Assembly: GCA_947175605.1 (NCBI GenBank)
Contig: CAMWNH010000005.1
Location: 1 to 64,000, forward strand
Direction: 5' to 3'
Source of the DNA: an uncultured Porphyromonadaceae bacterium
GTDB taxonomy: Bacteria; Bacteroidota; Bacteroidia; Bacteroidales; Muribaculaceae
Length of the DNA stretch: 64,000 nucleotides
Both the position numbers and the translations under genes were made by a program. The notes beneath the pieces were generated by a model. The model saw only the letters and a list, made by a program, of their open reading frames with translations. It had not been told where the DNA came from and did no database searches. Position 1 is the stretch's first letter; each line of letters begins with the position of its first letter. Shown one piece after another: positions 49,193 through 58,758 of the stretch.

Positions 49193-50734
49193 TTATTTGG
49201 CAAAAGCCACGGAGCGGGTTTCGCGGATAACCGTTATCTTCACCTGACCGGGATAGGTCATTTCGTCCTGAATGCGGCGTGCAATCTCGGAGGAGAGACG
49301 TTCGGTCTCGGCGTCGTCGATCTTATCGGCACCGACAATCACGCGCAGCTCGCGACCGGCCTGAATAGCATAGGTCTTGAGCACGCCGGGATAGGAGAGA
49401 GCCAGCTGCTCGAGGTCGTTGAGACGCTTGATGTATGCCTCGACGATTTCGCGACGGGCGCCGGGACGGGCACCGGAAATAGCGTCGCAAACCTGCACGA
49501 TGGGCGCCAGGAGTGAGGTCTGCTCCACCTCGTCGTGGTGAGCGCCGATGGCGTTGCAGATATCGGGTTTTTCCTTGTATTTTTCGGCCAGCTTCATACC
49601 AAGAAGTGCGTGCGGCAGTTCGGGCTCCTCATCGGGCACCTTGCCGATGTCGTGCAGCAGACCTGCGCGGCGGGCCTTCTTGGGGTTCAGACCAAGCTCG
49701 GATGCCATGACGGCACAGAGGTTGGCCGTCTCGCGCGAGTGCTGCAGCAGGTTCTGGCCATAGCTCGAGCGATATTTCATCTTACCCACGAGGCGTATAA
49801 GCTCGGGATGCAGACCATGGATGCCAAGGTCGATGGCCGTACGCTGGCCAGTCTCGATGATTTCCTGCTCGACTTGCTTGCGCACCTTGGCCACGACTTC
49901 CTCAATGCGGGCCGGATGGATACGGCCGTCGGCCACGAGCTGATGAAGGGCCAGACGGGCAATCTCGCGACGCACAGGGTCGAAACCCGAGAGCACGATG
50001 GCCTCAGGGGTGTCGTCGACAATGATTTCAATGCCTGTAGCGGCTTCAAGTGCACGAATGTTACGTCCCTCACGCCCGATGATACGGCCCTTAATCTCAT
50101 CAGAGTCGATATGGAACACGGTCACGGAATTCTCGATGGCCGTTTCCGTGGCCACACGCTGGATGCTCTGCACCACAATGCGCTTGGCCTCCTTGTTCGC
50201 CGTGAGCTTGGCGTCGTCCATGATGTCGTTGATGTAGGATGCGGCGGCAGTCTTGGCCTCGTCCTTAAGGCTCTGCACGAGCTTTTCCTTGGCTTCTTCG
50301 GCAGTCAGGCCCGAAATTTTTTCGAGCTGCTGCTGGGCCTGACGCGTGAGCTCGTTGAGCTCATGGCGCTGTGCTTCGAGGGCGCGCTGCTGGCTGTCGA
50401 TGTTCTGACGGAGACCTTCGATTTCGTTGCGCGCACGCTGATTCTCGCTCTGCTGCTGATTGAGCTGTGCCTCGCGCTGTTTCTGACGAGCTTCGGCACT
50501 CTGCACCTTGGAGAGGCGCTGCGATGCCTGCTTCTCGGCCTCGGCCGTAATGCTCAGGGCCTGTTCGCGACCTTCGAGCGCCTTGGATTTCTTGATGTCC
50601 TCGGCCTCACGCTCGGCCTCGGCAATGATGAATTTTGCCCGCGTGGAAGCCGCGCGGCGCTGGAAAACGAGGGTCACCCCTACGGCTATTGCTGCGGCTA
50701 TAATCGCCGCGGCTATCACTATCGCTATTGTCAT
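49193..50734 (-). CDS. rny: Ribonuclease Y
   Basis: N-terminal TM, coiled coil, KH domain [40 protein letters not shown] domain LLHDIGKV. Confidence 0.96.
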   Translation of the reverse strand: MTIAIVIAAAIIAAAIAVGVTLVFQRRAASTRAKFIIAEAEREAEDIKKSKALEGREQALSITAEAEKQASQRLSKVQSAEARQKQREAQLNQQQSENQRARNEIEGLRQNIDSQQRALEAQRHELNELTRQAQQQLEKISGLTAEEAKEKLVQSLKDEAKTAAASYINDIMDDAKLTANKEAKRIVVQSIQRVATETAIENSVTVFHIDSDEIKGRIIGREGRNIRALEAATGIEIIVDDTPEAIVLSGFDPVRREIARLALHQLVADGRIHPARIEEVVAKVRKQVEQEIIETGQRTAIDLGIHGLHPELIRLVGKMKYRSSYGQNLLQHSRETANLCAVMASELGLNPKKARRAGLLHDIGKVPDEEPELPHALLGMKLAEKYKEKPDICNAIGAHHDEVEQTSLLAPIVQVCDAISGARPGARREIVEAYIKRLNDLEQLALSYPGVLKTYAIQAGRELRVIVGADKIDDAETERLSSEIARRIQDEMTYPGQVKITVIRETRSVAFAK

Positions 50735-50771
50735 TTGTATTGCTTTTGAATTAGTTCTTTATGTGAGTAAG

Positions 50772-50826
50772 CGGTTTAGTTGTCTGTTCAAAAAAAAAAA
50801 TTACCGCACACTCGCCGGCGCTTTGA
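50772..50826 (-). terminator. Strong intrinsic terminator between zapA and rny
   Basis: Minus strand CCGCACgCACattctccgtGGCGCTcaaAGCGCCggcgaGTGTGCGGtaatttttttttttt. Confidence 0.7.
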
Positions 50827-50929
50827 GCGCCACGGAGAATGTGCGTGCGGCAGCAGGGCCGTCGGATGGGCCTGCGCATTATTTGGAAAAGGATCGGACA
50901 CAGCCGACACCGCAATCAGCCGTGCGCGT

Positions 50930-51232
50930 TCACAGCGCTCCGTCGCGGAGGAGCTTGTCGAGCTGCTCCTCGAATTCGGCCATGGCCTTCGACTGCTCGG
51001 AGACCAGAGAGGCCTTGCGGTAGTACATCTCGGCAAAATACAGCGCCACCTTGGCGAGAGCCAGCTGCGAGGGCACACCCCCGGGGCCGAAATGCATCTT
51101 GTTCCACAGCTTGTTGAGCTGTTCGATTATATAACGGTAGAACGCCTCCTCGCTCTCGGGCACAAGCAGTTTGAAAGGCTCCACGTCGGCGATTCGGGCC
51201 GTTATGTTATGTCGTCTGTTCGATTCGTCCAT
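50930..51232 (-). CDS. zapA: Cell division protein ZapA
   Basis: NITARIADVEPFKLLVPESEEAFYRYIIEQLNKLWNKM; position upstream of rny. Confidence 0.8.
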   Translation of the reverse strand: MDESNRRHNITARIADVEPFKLLVPESEEAFYRYIIEQLNKLWNKMHFGPGGVPSQLALAKVALYFAEMYYRKASLVSEQSKAMAEFEEQLDKLLRDGAL

Positions 51233-51288
51233 TTTACTGCGCAGGCGGGACAATTCCGTGGCAAAGCCTGAAGGATCGGCCTGTAAAG

Positions 51289-51585
51289 TCAGCTCCTAAG
51301 GTCGGCGATGCAGCGGTCGAGCTCCCGCACGATATTCGAAATCATTTCCGCGGCGTCGCGCCGATCGCTTGCCGATGGGCTCACCACCGAGGCCACACGC
51401 AGGTATTCCAATTCAAGCCTCAGCTTTTCGAGCTCGCTGTCCCGAGCCATCAGAGCACCTTTCAGCTCATCGCGCTCCTCCTTGAGAGTCTTAATCTCCC
51501 GGGCAAGCGCATCATTGCGTAAAAGCAAGAGCCGGGTCTTGTCTATGATGCGTTGAAGCTGTTCTCGGAAATCCGTCTGCGGCAT
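51289..51585 (-). CDS. Small coiled-coil protein upstream of zapA
   Basis: QLQRIIDKTRLLLLRNDALAREIKTLKEERDELKGALMARDSELEKLRLELEYLR. Confidence 0.65.
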   Translation of the reverse strand: MPQTDFREQLQRIIDKTRLLLLRNDALAREIKTLKEERDELKGALMARDSELEKLRLELEYLRVASVVSPSASDRRDAAEMISNIVRELDRCIADLRS

Positions 51586-51659
51586 AAGATTCCAAATTTC
51601 CACAAAAGTAATAAAAATTTTCCGAATCTCACAAGCCCCGCCCGATTTTTATTCTACAT

Positions 51660-54600
51660 TTATTTTTTTTGCTCTTTATAGCCCTCGAAAGCCTGCTCAA
51701 GGAACTCGGAAATCCCATCGTAGTTTGAATCCATCAACCGTACACCAAGTGGTCCGGGAGGGAAAACTTTGTCTACAATCTCTCCCGGCGTCACACGTCC
51801 ATCCTTATTTACGAGCGGAAGGAAGATGATGCGTCGCTGCTTTGAAGATGTCGACTTCATTACCTTCTCAAACTCCTCGAGCGATTGGTAAATATCCCAG
51901 CTATCGAACTGAAGCACATAAAAGACTCCCGAAAGTCCCGAATCCTGAAACGAACCGGCAGTTTCTACTACGCCCATTACCTGCGTTGCATTGGATTTCT
52001 TACCCAGTGTATTCCCAAAGGCGCGCTCGCTTTTGGAATCCACATATTTCCCTCCATCCCATCGGAAATATTTAGTATCCGCCTTCCGGCCATAATCATC
52101 ATAGGCCATCTCAATACGGCTGACTTCACTCATAGCCATTTCCTTGTTCACAGGTTGGCCGTCGGGACCAATATAGTCAATTCGTTCAACGAGATTTCTG
52201 TCGTTATATGTTGTGTTTTCCCTATGCCATCCCAACGCACGTACAGACACGGGCTTGTCTTTCGTATCATACGTAGCCGTAGAAATCGCCCGGTTCTTGT
52301 CGTCGTACGTCTTTCGTATAAGCGCATAGCCGTTACCGGCATCCATAAGTTTTCCTTTTGCGTCGTAATATCTTGTTTCTATATTATTCCCGTGGGAGTC
52401 GTAATCCACCTCCATACGCGCGTATCGTTCCGTCATGCCAATTGTCTGTCCAATCTTGGGAACACTATCCTCGTCAAGCGATACACGTTCTACGAACTGC
52501 CCGACATTGTTGTATCTGAACGCAGCGCTGTATATGAAATCCCCGGAGGCGGAATATTCCGTAAAACGGCTCATTCGGCCCAACTTGTCGTAGGAAATTA
52601 TCGTCTTGCTCCCCGAGCCGTAGTCAACCGGTTTTCTATATTTATCCAGATACTCCAGTCGAATAAGTTTTCGTCTTTCGTCGAAGTCATGCTGTTCGTA
52701 CATATAAGGCCTCACGGTATCCGTAGCCTTATAAAACGCAGTCTCCTTCAGTAGTCCATGCTCATCGAACGTGCACCTTAGCATGCTTCCGGACACAGAA
52801 TTTATATCACGTTGATAGTCGTGTGGATACATTTTATCGTCGTAGAAACTATATTCCACGGCATTCCCCTTGCCGTCCCAGCTCCAGCGTCCTACAGCAT
52901 ATTGATAGACCGTCCTCGGGTGCATCAATTTGCCGTCGCTTGCGTAGCGACGCTCCTCAATGAGAAGTCCGCGCATATTATACTCCTTCTCATATCTATG
53001 CACATCATCACCATTCACGGCGGGACTTCCGTCGGCACTAAAGAAAGCATTCAAAATCATTTTTCCCCTTTCGTCATAGGCCACGGTGTCCCTATGGTAC
53101 AAACCCTTGAAGAGCCCCGGCTTACCATCCGCGAGAAAATACCGGTGGCTAACCGGACGTCTATATTCATCCATGCGGGGTTGCACCAAATGATACCCGC
53201 CCTTACAATTTATCGGCTCACCGGATTTTCCAAAGAAAGCGATCTCTGTAATATTTCCTCCGGAACCATAAGTATACGAAATACTTGCCGCATAGCTATC
53301 TTTATCCAACACCGGGAGAGAATCCTTGTCAAAATAAGCTTCTCTGATCATGCGTCCTTTATCATCGAATTCGCGCCGGCGAACGGCCCACCATTCCGGG
53401 CCCGTCATCAGCTTTCCTTCCTTATCCACATACCTCTTTTCCACCTGCTGTCCGCGCTCTGAGTAGCTTGCTTTTTCACCAAATCTACCCTCCACAAACA
53501 CAGGAGCGTCCTTATCGTCATAATACGATATTCCGACCACATTTCCTTTGGCATCATACGCTCGCCGGATAACCGAAAACCCGCCACTCTGCATAGTGAG
53601 ATTTCCATCCGGGTCAAAGAACCTTTTTTCTATCTCATTACCCCTACTGTCATATTTATAATTTACGCCTGCGTGCCCCCCGGCTAGTCTCACATTCTCG
53701 CCTCTTTGGTTAAGGAAATACATCGAAATACACCTGTGATACTTATCATATACATAACAGATGGTTGAATAGCTATTTTTCTGGCTGTCAGCTATCTTTC
53801 CGTCGGCGCCCAGAAAATCTATTCGAGTAACATCGCCATGGTCGTCATATTCATACCTCTCTCCAAAGTTTCCTTTTTTATGGTGATAGGCCGGCGCTCC
53901 GTCTGTTCCATAATATCTCATTTCCGTAGCCTGTCCTGCCGAGTTATAACCAAAGGTCATTACCGAATAGATTGCATCCTCCAAGGCAGGTTCTCCGGAC
54001 ACATCGAAATATGAAACACGCACAGCTTTTCCTTGATGGTTATACTCAATCTCTCTCCGATGCCATCCTGATTTCGAAACCACCGGCTCTCCGTTCAAGC
54101 CAAAACAGCTCACGCTCTTCTCCTGTCCTTCATCGGTATAATCATACGTAGCCGTATGCACATATTCTTCACTCAGCATCGGACGTCCCGAAAGGTCATA
54201 ATAGCTCTTCTTAACTCCTCTGTAATATTCATTACAATCCACCACCATTTCGGCAACTCCAAGATTGCCGTAAGTCGGGACGCCGGCTGCGTTAAAGAAA
54301 TTCACCACAATCCTCGATGGTTCTTGTTTGTATTTCACGGTAGCCACCCCACGATAGTCTTCAGTCGGACCGCCCGAAATATCGAGATAAGTGATGCCGG
54401 TCACACGTCCTACATCATTTCGGGTAAAGCTCATTCCATAGAACCCGTTGTTATCCGAAGTCAGGCTCACCGAAAGGTCGTCGTCGTTGTTTGAATGGAA
54501 GGTCATTTTTTCTACCATTCCCCTCTTGTCTCTTTCCAGATGTATGCGCTTTATTTTCGAGTGGATTTTGGTCGCATCTTTTTCCGTACTGCTTCCTACT

Positions 54601-55646
54601 GCTAAAGAAGCCGACAGATAGCCCGCGCTTTCCTCAATCTCTCCACCGGTTATATCGTATATCGCTGCCGCATTCCCTTCAATATCATCCTTCACCGTAT
54701 ACCTCAGGCGCACTCGTTCCTGATCATCCTTATTAATAATCTCAGCGAGTTTCCCATCTTGATAACGGAATTCTTGAACAGGGAAGAACATGACATATCG
54801 GTCCGGACGGTCTTTGTCTACATTACCGTTAGCCGCGACATATTCAACTTTGTCCAGCCTCCAGCGGAGCGCTCCTTCCTCGCCAAGGGGTATTCGCGAA
54901 TATGAAAAACGGAAACTCCTACCCGCATCGGCCATCTTGCTTTTATCTATCCTGTCAATACCCTCCGGAACTCCGAAAACCTCAGCATAATCCAGATAAT
55001 ATTCCGTCCGCAGTCGCTTGTATTCGTAAACACACCATATCCCCGCAAACACAAGAGCCATGAGAATAGCAGCAATGATACGCCTGCGCCTCTCACGCCT
55101 CTTATGTCTTTGCCATAGGGTATCGAATTTAACGCCCAACATAGTGGCTATTATATCTATCAGAGCACGCTTACGTCCCTGCGCAACAAGATTTATTCCA
55201 CGGAGCTCGCGATTACGACTGAGACTACGCAGAGCCGCCGGGAAACATTCTGTGTCAGCATTACCCGAATTGGGCTCCCCTGCAACAATTACCGGAATAA
55301 TCTTAGCCTCCTTACCCTGCTCTATGAAAGTTGCAACCTCGTCGTTCACCCACTTCGAGGATGCTCCGCTCGGTGAGCATATCACAATGAGGTATTGTGA
55401 ATCAGCAAGATTAGTTTTCAGCGACTCGCTCAGCACCGTACCGCTTAAGTCTTGCTTGTACCAGAAAATAGGACGAAGATACTTGCGTTTTGATCCTGCC
55501 GACGACACGCCCGAATCCGAGGCTACGGACGTCGGAATACGATAATTTTCAAGACGGGTATGAAGCCACTTTACAATCTTCTCATCTATACTCGAATAAC
55601 TTATAAAGGCGTAAAATTTCTTGTTGGTCTCAGTCGGCAATTTCAT
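51660..55646 (-). CDS. TIR-domain transmembrane protein with ~25 YD-like repeats and C-terminal PDZ-like domain
   Basis: KKFYAFISYSSIDEKIVKWLHTRLENYRIP...ASSKWVNDEVATFIEQ (TIR); RRERRRRIIAAILMALVFAGIWCVYEYKR (basic + TM); repeated YYDxxGxPv...Y.YddxG; C-terminal VMGVVETAGSFQDSGLSGVFYVLQFDSWDIYQSLEEFEKV. Confidence 0.85.
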   Translation of the reverse strand: MKLPTETNKKFYAFISYSSIDEKIVKWLHTRLENYRIPTSVASDSGVSSAGSKRKYLRPIFWYKQDLSGTVLSESLKTNLADSQYLIVICSPSGASSKWVNDEVATFIEQGKEAKIIPVIVAGEPNSGNADTECFPAALRSLSRNRELRGINLVAQGRKRALIDIIATMLGVKFDTLWQRHKRRERRRRIIAAILMALVFAGIWCVYEYKRLRTEYYLDYAEVFGVPEGIDRIDKSKMADAGRSFRFSYSRIPLGEEGALRWRLDKVEYVAANGNVDKDRPDRYVMFFPVQEFRYQDGKLAEIINKDDQERVRLRYTVKDDIEGNAAAIYDITGGEIEESAGYLSASLAVGSSTEKDATKIHSKIKRIHLERDKRGMVEKMTFHSNNDDDLSVSLTSDNNGFYGMSFTRNDVGRVTGITYLDISGGPTEDYRGVATVKYKQEPSRIVVNFFNAAGVPTYGNLGVAEMVVDCNEYYRGVKKSYYDLSGRPMLSEEYVHTATYDYTDEGQEKSVSCFGLNGEPVVSKSGWHRREIEYNHQGKAVRVSYFDVSGEPALEDAIYSVMTFGYNSAGQATEMRYYGTDGAPAYHHKKGNFGERYEYDDHGDVTRIDFLGADGKIADSQKNSYSTICYVYDKYHRCISMYFLNQRGENVRLAGGHAGVNYKYDSRGNEIEKRFFDPDGNLTMQSGGFSVIRRAYDAKGNVVGISYYDDKDAPVFVEGRFGEKASYSERGQQVEKRYVDKEGKLMTGPEWWAVRRREFDDKGRMIREAYFDKDSLPVLDKDSYAASISYTYGSGGNITEIAFFGKSGEPINCKGGYHLVQPRMDEYRRPVSHRYFLADGKPGLFKGLYHRDTVAYDERGKMILNAFFSADGSPAVNGDDVHRYEKEYNMRGLLIEERRYASDGKLMHPRTVYQYAVGRWSWDGKGNAVEYSFYDDKMYPHDYQRDINSVSGSMLRCTFDEHGLLKETAFYKATDTVRPYMYEQHDFDERRKLIRLEYLDKYRKPVDYGSGSKTIISYDKLGRMSRFTEYSASGDFIYSAAFRYNNVGQFVERVSLDEDSVPKIGQTIGMTERYARMEVDYDSHGNNIETRYYDAKGKLMDAGNGYALIRKTYDDKNRAISTATYDTKDKPVSVRALGWHRENTTYNDRNLVERIDYIGPDGQPVNKEMAMSEVSRIEMAYDDYGRKADTKYFRWDGGKYVDSKSERAFGNTLGKKSNATQVMGVVETAGSFQDSGLSGVFYVLQFDSWDIYQSLEEFEKVMKSTSSKQRRIIFLPLVNKDGRVTPGEIVDKVFPPGPLGVRLMDSNYDGISEFLEQAFEGYKEQKK

Positions 55647-55665
55647 ATGTAAGCATATCTTTCTG

Positions 55666-55673
55666 CAAAAATA
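55666..55673 (-). promoter_or_regulatory. -7 box TATTTTTG of the TIR gene
   Basis: TAnnTTTG match 19 nt upstream of ATG (55646). Confidence 0.55.
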
Positions 55674-55727
55674 GCAAAATTTTTTCACTGCCCTTTATTA
55701 GGGTGCAGGTTTTTACCGATTTTTTTG

Positions 55728-55735
55728 TACCTTTG
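55728..55735 (+). promoter_or_regulatory. -7 box TACCTTTG of ilvA
   Basis: TAnnTTTG match 38 nt upstream of ATG 55774. Confidence 0.55.
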
Positions 55736-55773
55736 CATTATTAGTATCACAATCAATTTGTCATATCACGCAC

Positions 55774-56970
55774 ATGCTTGAAATCAGCGAGATATTCAAT
55801 GCCGCGGCCGTGCTGAAAGGCGTGGCTCGACGCACCGCCATCATCCCGGCGCCGAAAGTGAACCCCGATGTCGAAACATATCTGAAGACCGAAAACCTGC
55901 AGCTTACGGGCTCCTTCAAGCTCCGTGGCGCATACTACAAGATATCCCAACTGTCGCCCGAAGAAAAATCCCGCGGCGTGATCGCGTGCTCGGCAGGCAA
56001 TCACGCACAGGGGGTTGCCCTCGGCGCCACTCACAATGGAATCAAGAGCCTCATTTGCCTCCCGGCCGCCGCTCCGATCTCGAAGGTGGAAGCCACCAAA
56101 GGCTATGGAGCTGAGGTTTGTCTCGTGCCCGGCGTATACGACGACGCTTATGCCAAGGCCTTAGAGCTCCAGAAAGAACATGGATACACCTTTGTCCATC
56201 CCTTCGACGATGAAAAAGTAATCGCCGGGCAAGGGACCATCGGCCTCGAAATTCTCGACCAGATGCCCGACGTTCAGGCCGTGGTCGTGCCCATCGGTGG
56301 CGGCGGTCTCATTTCAGGCGTGGCTTTCGCAATCAAGACCCTGCGCCCCGACGTGAAGGTCTACGGCGTGCAGGCCGGCGGCGCGCCCTCCATGGCTACA
56401 TCGCTCAAAGAAGGAAAGATTGCCCATCTCAACGACGTAAGCACCATTGCCGACGGCATTGCGGTGAAGGAGCCGGGCGTGAATACATTCGACATGTGCA
56501 ACCGCTATGTCGACGAGGTCGTAACCGTGACGGACGAAGAAATAGCCGCCGCCATATTGCTGCTTCTGGAGCAGCAGAAGCTCGTGGCCGAAGGTGCCGG
56601 AGCTGTTAGCGTGGCTGCCGTGATGTTCAATAAGCTCCCCGTGCAGGGGCTCAAGACCGTATGTCTGGTTTCCGGCGGCAACATCGACGTGACAACACTG
56701 AGCCGCGTCATCAATCGCGGCCTCTCGAAAGCCGGGCGCAACTATACGTTCGTAATCGACCTCCCCGACAAGCCCGGACAGCTCTCGGGCGTATGCGCCG
56801 TAATTGCCGAGCATGGAGGCAACGTGATTTCCGTGAACCACGAGCGCATCAACTCCAGCGCCGCCATAAGCGGCTGTACCATACGCGTGGAACTCGAGAC
56901 CCGCGATAATGCCCACATCCAGAATATTCGTGAGGCTCTGAAGTCTTCGGGCTACGATGTCCTCAACTGA
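55774..56970 (+). CDS. ilvA: Threonine ammonia-lyase with ACT-like domain
   Basis: TENLQLTGSFKLRGAYYKI; ACSAGNHAQGVALGA; VVPIGGGGLISGVA; C-terminal ACT-like VIDLPDKPGQLSGVCAVI. Confidence 0.93.
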   Translation: MLEISEIFNAAAVLKGVARRTAIIPAPKVNPDVETYLKTENLQLTGSFKLRGAYYKISQLSPEEKSRGVIACSAGNHAQGVALGATHNGIKSLICLPAAAPISKVEATKGYGAEVCLVPGVYDDAYAKALELQKEHGYTFVHPFDDEKVIAGQGTIGLEILDQMPDVQAVVVPIGGGGLISGVAFAIKTLRPDVKVYGVQAGGAPSMATSLKEGKIAHLNDVSTIADGIAVKEPGVNTFDMCNRYVDEVVTVTDEEIAAAILLLLEQQKLVAEGAGAVSVAAVMFNKLPVQGLKTVCLVSGGNIDVTTLSRVINRGLSKAGRNYTFVIDLPDKPGQLSGVCAVIAEHGGNVISVNHERINSSAAISGCTIRVELETRDNAHIQNIREALKSSGYDVLN

Positions 56971-57011
56971 AACAACCATATGTCTTACATCCGGTAATCC
57001 AATTCGACTCA

Positions 57012-58214
57012 ATGAAATACTTAGCAGCAGCACTCCTTGCAGCCCTCGCCTGCCCCGCATTCGCGCAGGCTCCCGCTGACTCGACGGCTACTCCGGCCGA
57101 CACAGCCTTCGTCTTCACGGACATAATCTCGATTCCCGTCACCTCCGTAAAGGATCAGAACAAGTCGGGCACCTGCTGGTGCTTTGCCGGCACCTCCCAC
57201 CTCGAAGATGAAATCCTGAAACAGGGCGGCGACTCTCTGGACCTGTCAGAAATGTTCACCGTGCGCCAATGCTATGCCGACAAGGCCGAGCGCTTCATCC
57301 GCCTATACGGCGAGACCAACTTCTCACCCGGCGGTTCGATATGGGATGTTCCCTACGTGTGGGCGAAATACGGCGCCGTCCCTGAAGAAGTGTATGCGGG
57401 CCTGCAGTACGGCGAGGACAAGCACGTGCACGGCGAGCTTGACGCCGCCCTCTCGGCCTACGTGAAGGCCGTGGCATCGCGCCCCAACCGCAAGCTTTCC
57501 ACCGCATGGCTCAAGGGCCTCAACGCCATCCTTGACGCATATCTCGGCGAGGTGCCGGAAACCTTCACCTACAAGGGCAAGACCTACACCCCCAAAAGCT
57601 ATGCCGAAAGCCTTGGCCTGGACATGGACAACTACGTGGCCCTGACGTCCTTCACCCATCATCCTTTCTACACCGACTTTGCAGTAGAAGTGCCCGACAA
57701 CTGGCTCTGGGCATCGTCCTTCAACGTGCCTCTCGACGAACTTGAAGCCGCCGTGGACAATGCGCTCAAGGAAGGATATACCGTAGTGTGGGCCGCCGAC
57801 GTCAGCGAAGGCGGATTCAAGTGGAACGACGGCGTGGCCCTCATGCCCAAGGGCAAGACCGAAGGCGACATGAACGGCACCGAGCTCGCACGATGGGTGA
57901 AGCTCAGCGACCGCGAGCGCCAGAACGATAAATACAACTTCAAGGCCCCCGTGGAGGAGATTGAAGTGACGCAGGAGTCGCGACAGGAGATGTTCGACCG
58001 TCAGGAAACGACCGACGACCACGGCATGGTGATCGTGGGAACGGCCACCGACCAGAAAGGCAACAAGTACTATAAGGTGAAGAACTCCTGGGACACCAAT
58101 CAGGTCTACGACGGATATTTCTACGTGTCGATGCCCTACTTCCGGGCCAAGACCATGAACGTCCTTCTCAACCGCAAGGGTCTGCCCAAGGACATTGTCA
58201 AGAAAATGAAATAA
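57012..58214 (+). CDS. Secreted C1 (bleomycin hydrolase/PepC-like) peptidase
   Basis: Signal peptide; VKDQNKSGTCWCFAGTSHLEDE; DDHGMVIVGTATDQKGNKYYKVKNSWD. Confidence 0.9.
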   Translation: MKYLAAALLAALACPAFAQAPADSTATPADTAFVFTDIISIPVTSVKDQNKSGTCWCFAGTSHLEDEILKQGGDSLDLSEMFTVRQCYADKAERFIRLYGETNFSPGGSIWDVPYVWAKYGAVPEEVYAGLQYGEDKHVHGELDAALSAYVKAVASRPNRKLSTAWLKGLNAILDAYLGEVPETFTYKGKTYTPKSYAESLGLDMDNYVALTSFTHHPFYTDFAVEVPDNWLWASSFNVPLDELEAAVDNALKEGYTVVWAADVSEGGFKWNDGVALMPKGKTEGDMNGTELARWVKLSDRERQNDKYNFKAPVEEIEVTQESRQEMFDRQETTDDHGMVIVGTATDQKGNKYYKVKNSWDTNQVYDGYFYVSMPYFRAKTMNVLLNRKGLPKDIVKKMK

Positions 58215-58232
58215 CATCATCAGGAACCGAGA

Positions 58233-58742
58233 GTGAAAAAGATAGGCATCATATCCGACACACACGGGCTGGTGGATGCACGCTATGCCCACCATTTCGC
58301 CGAATGTGATGAAGTGTGGCACGCAGGCGATGTGGGCGACTACGCCGTCATCGAAGCCCTGCGGGCCATTCGCCCGGGCATCACCGTCCGCGCCGTAGCC
58401 GGAAACATCGACGGCATGGACATACGCCGCGAATTCGGCGATATACAATGCTTCGACGTGGAAGGCGTGCACGTGTGGATGACACACATCTGCGGCTATC
58501 CCGGGAAATATGCCCCGGGCGTCCGCCCGTATCTGCGCAAGGAGCGCCCTACCCTCACTGTCGGAGGACACAGCCACATTCTGCGGGTGATGTACGACAA
58601 CGAGTTCGAGACGCTCTACGTCAATCCGGGCGCCGCCGGCTATCACGGCTGGCAGAAGGTGCGCACACTGGTGCGCCTGACCATCGATGGTTCGCAGATC
58701 AAGGACCTGGAAGTGATAGAACTAAGCCGCGACAAGGCTTGA
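58233..58742 (+). CDS. YfcE/MJ0936 family metallophosphoesterase (GTG start)
   Basis: KIGIISDTHGLVD; VWHAGDVGDY; VRAVAGNIDG; VGGHSHILRVMYDN. Confidence 0.88.
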   Translation: MKKIGIISDTHGLVDARYAHHFAECDEVWHAGDVGDYAVIEALRAIRPGITVRAVAGNIDGMDIRREFGDIQCFDVEGVHVWMTHICGYPGKYAPGVRPYLRKERPTLTVGGHSHILRVMYDNEFETLYVNPGAAGYHGWQKVRTLVRLTIDGSQIKDLEVIELSRDKA

Positions 58743-58758
58743 ACAATCTCCGAAACAC

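Noticed and set aside
47960-49516. 518-aa plus-strand ORF
   Set aside because: Antisense to ricT and rny; composition of a shadow ORF
51660-54400. RHS polymorphic toxin interpretation of the TIR repeat protein
   Set aside because: No RHS core DPxGx autocleavage motif, no variable C-terminal toxin and no immunity gene; the C-terminus looks PDZ-like
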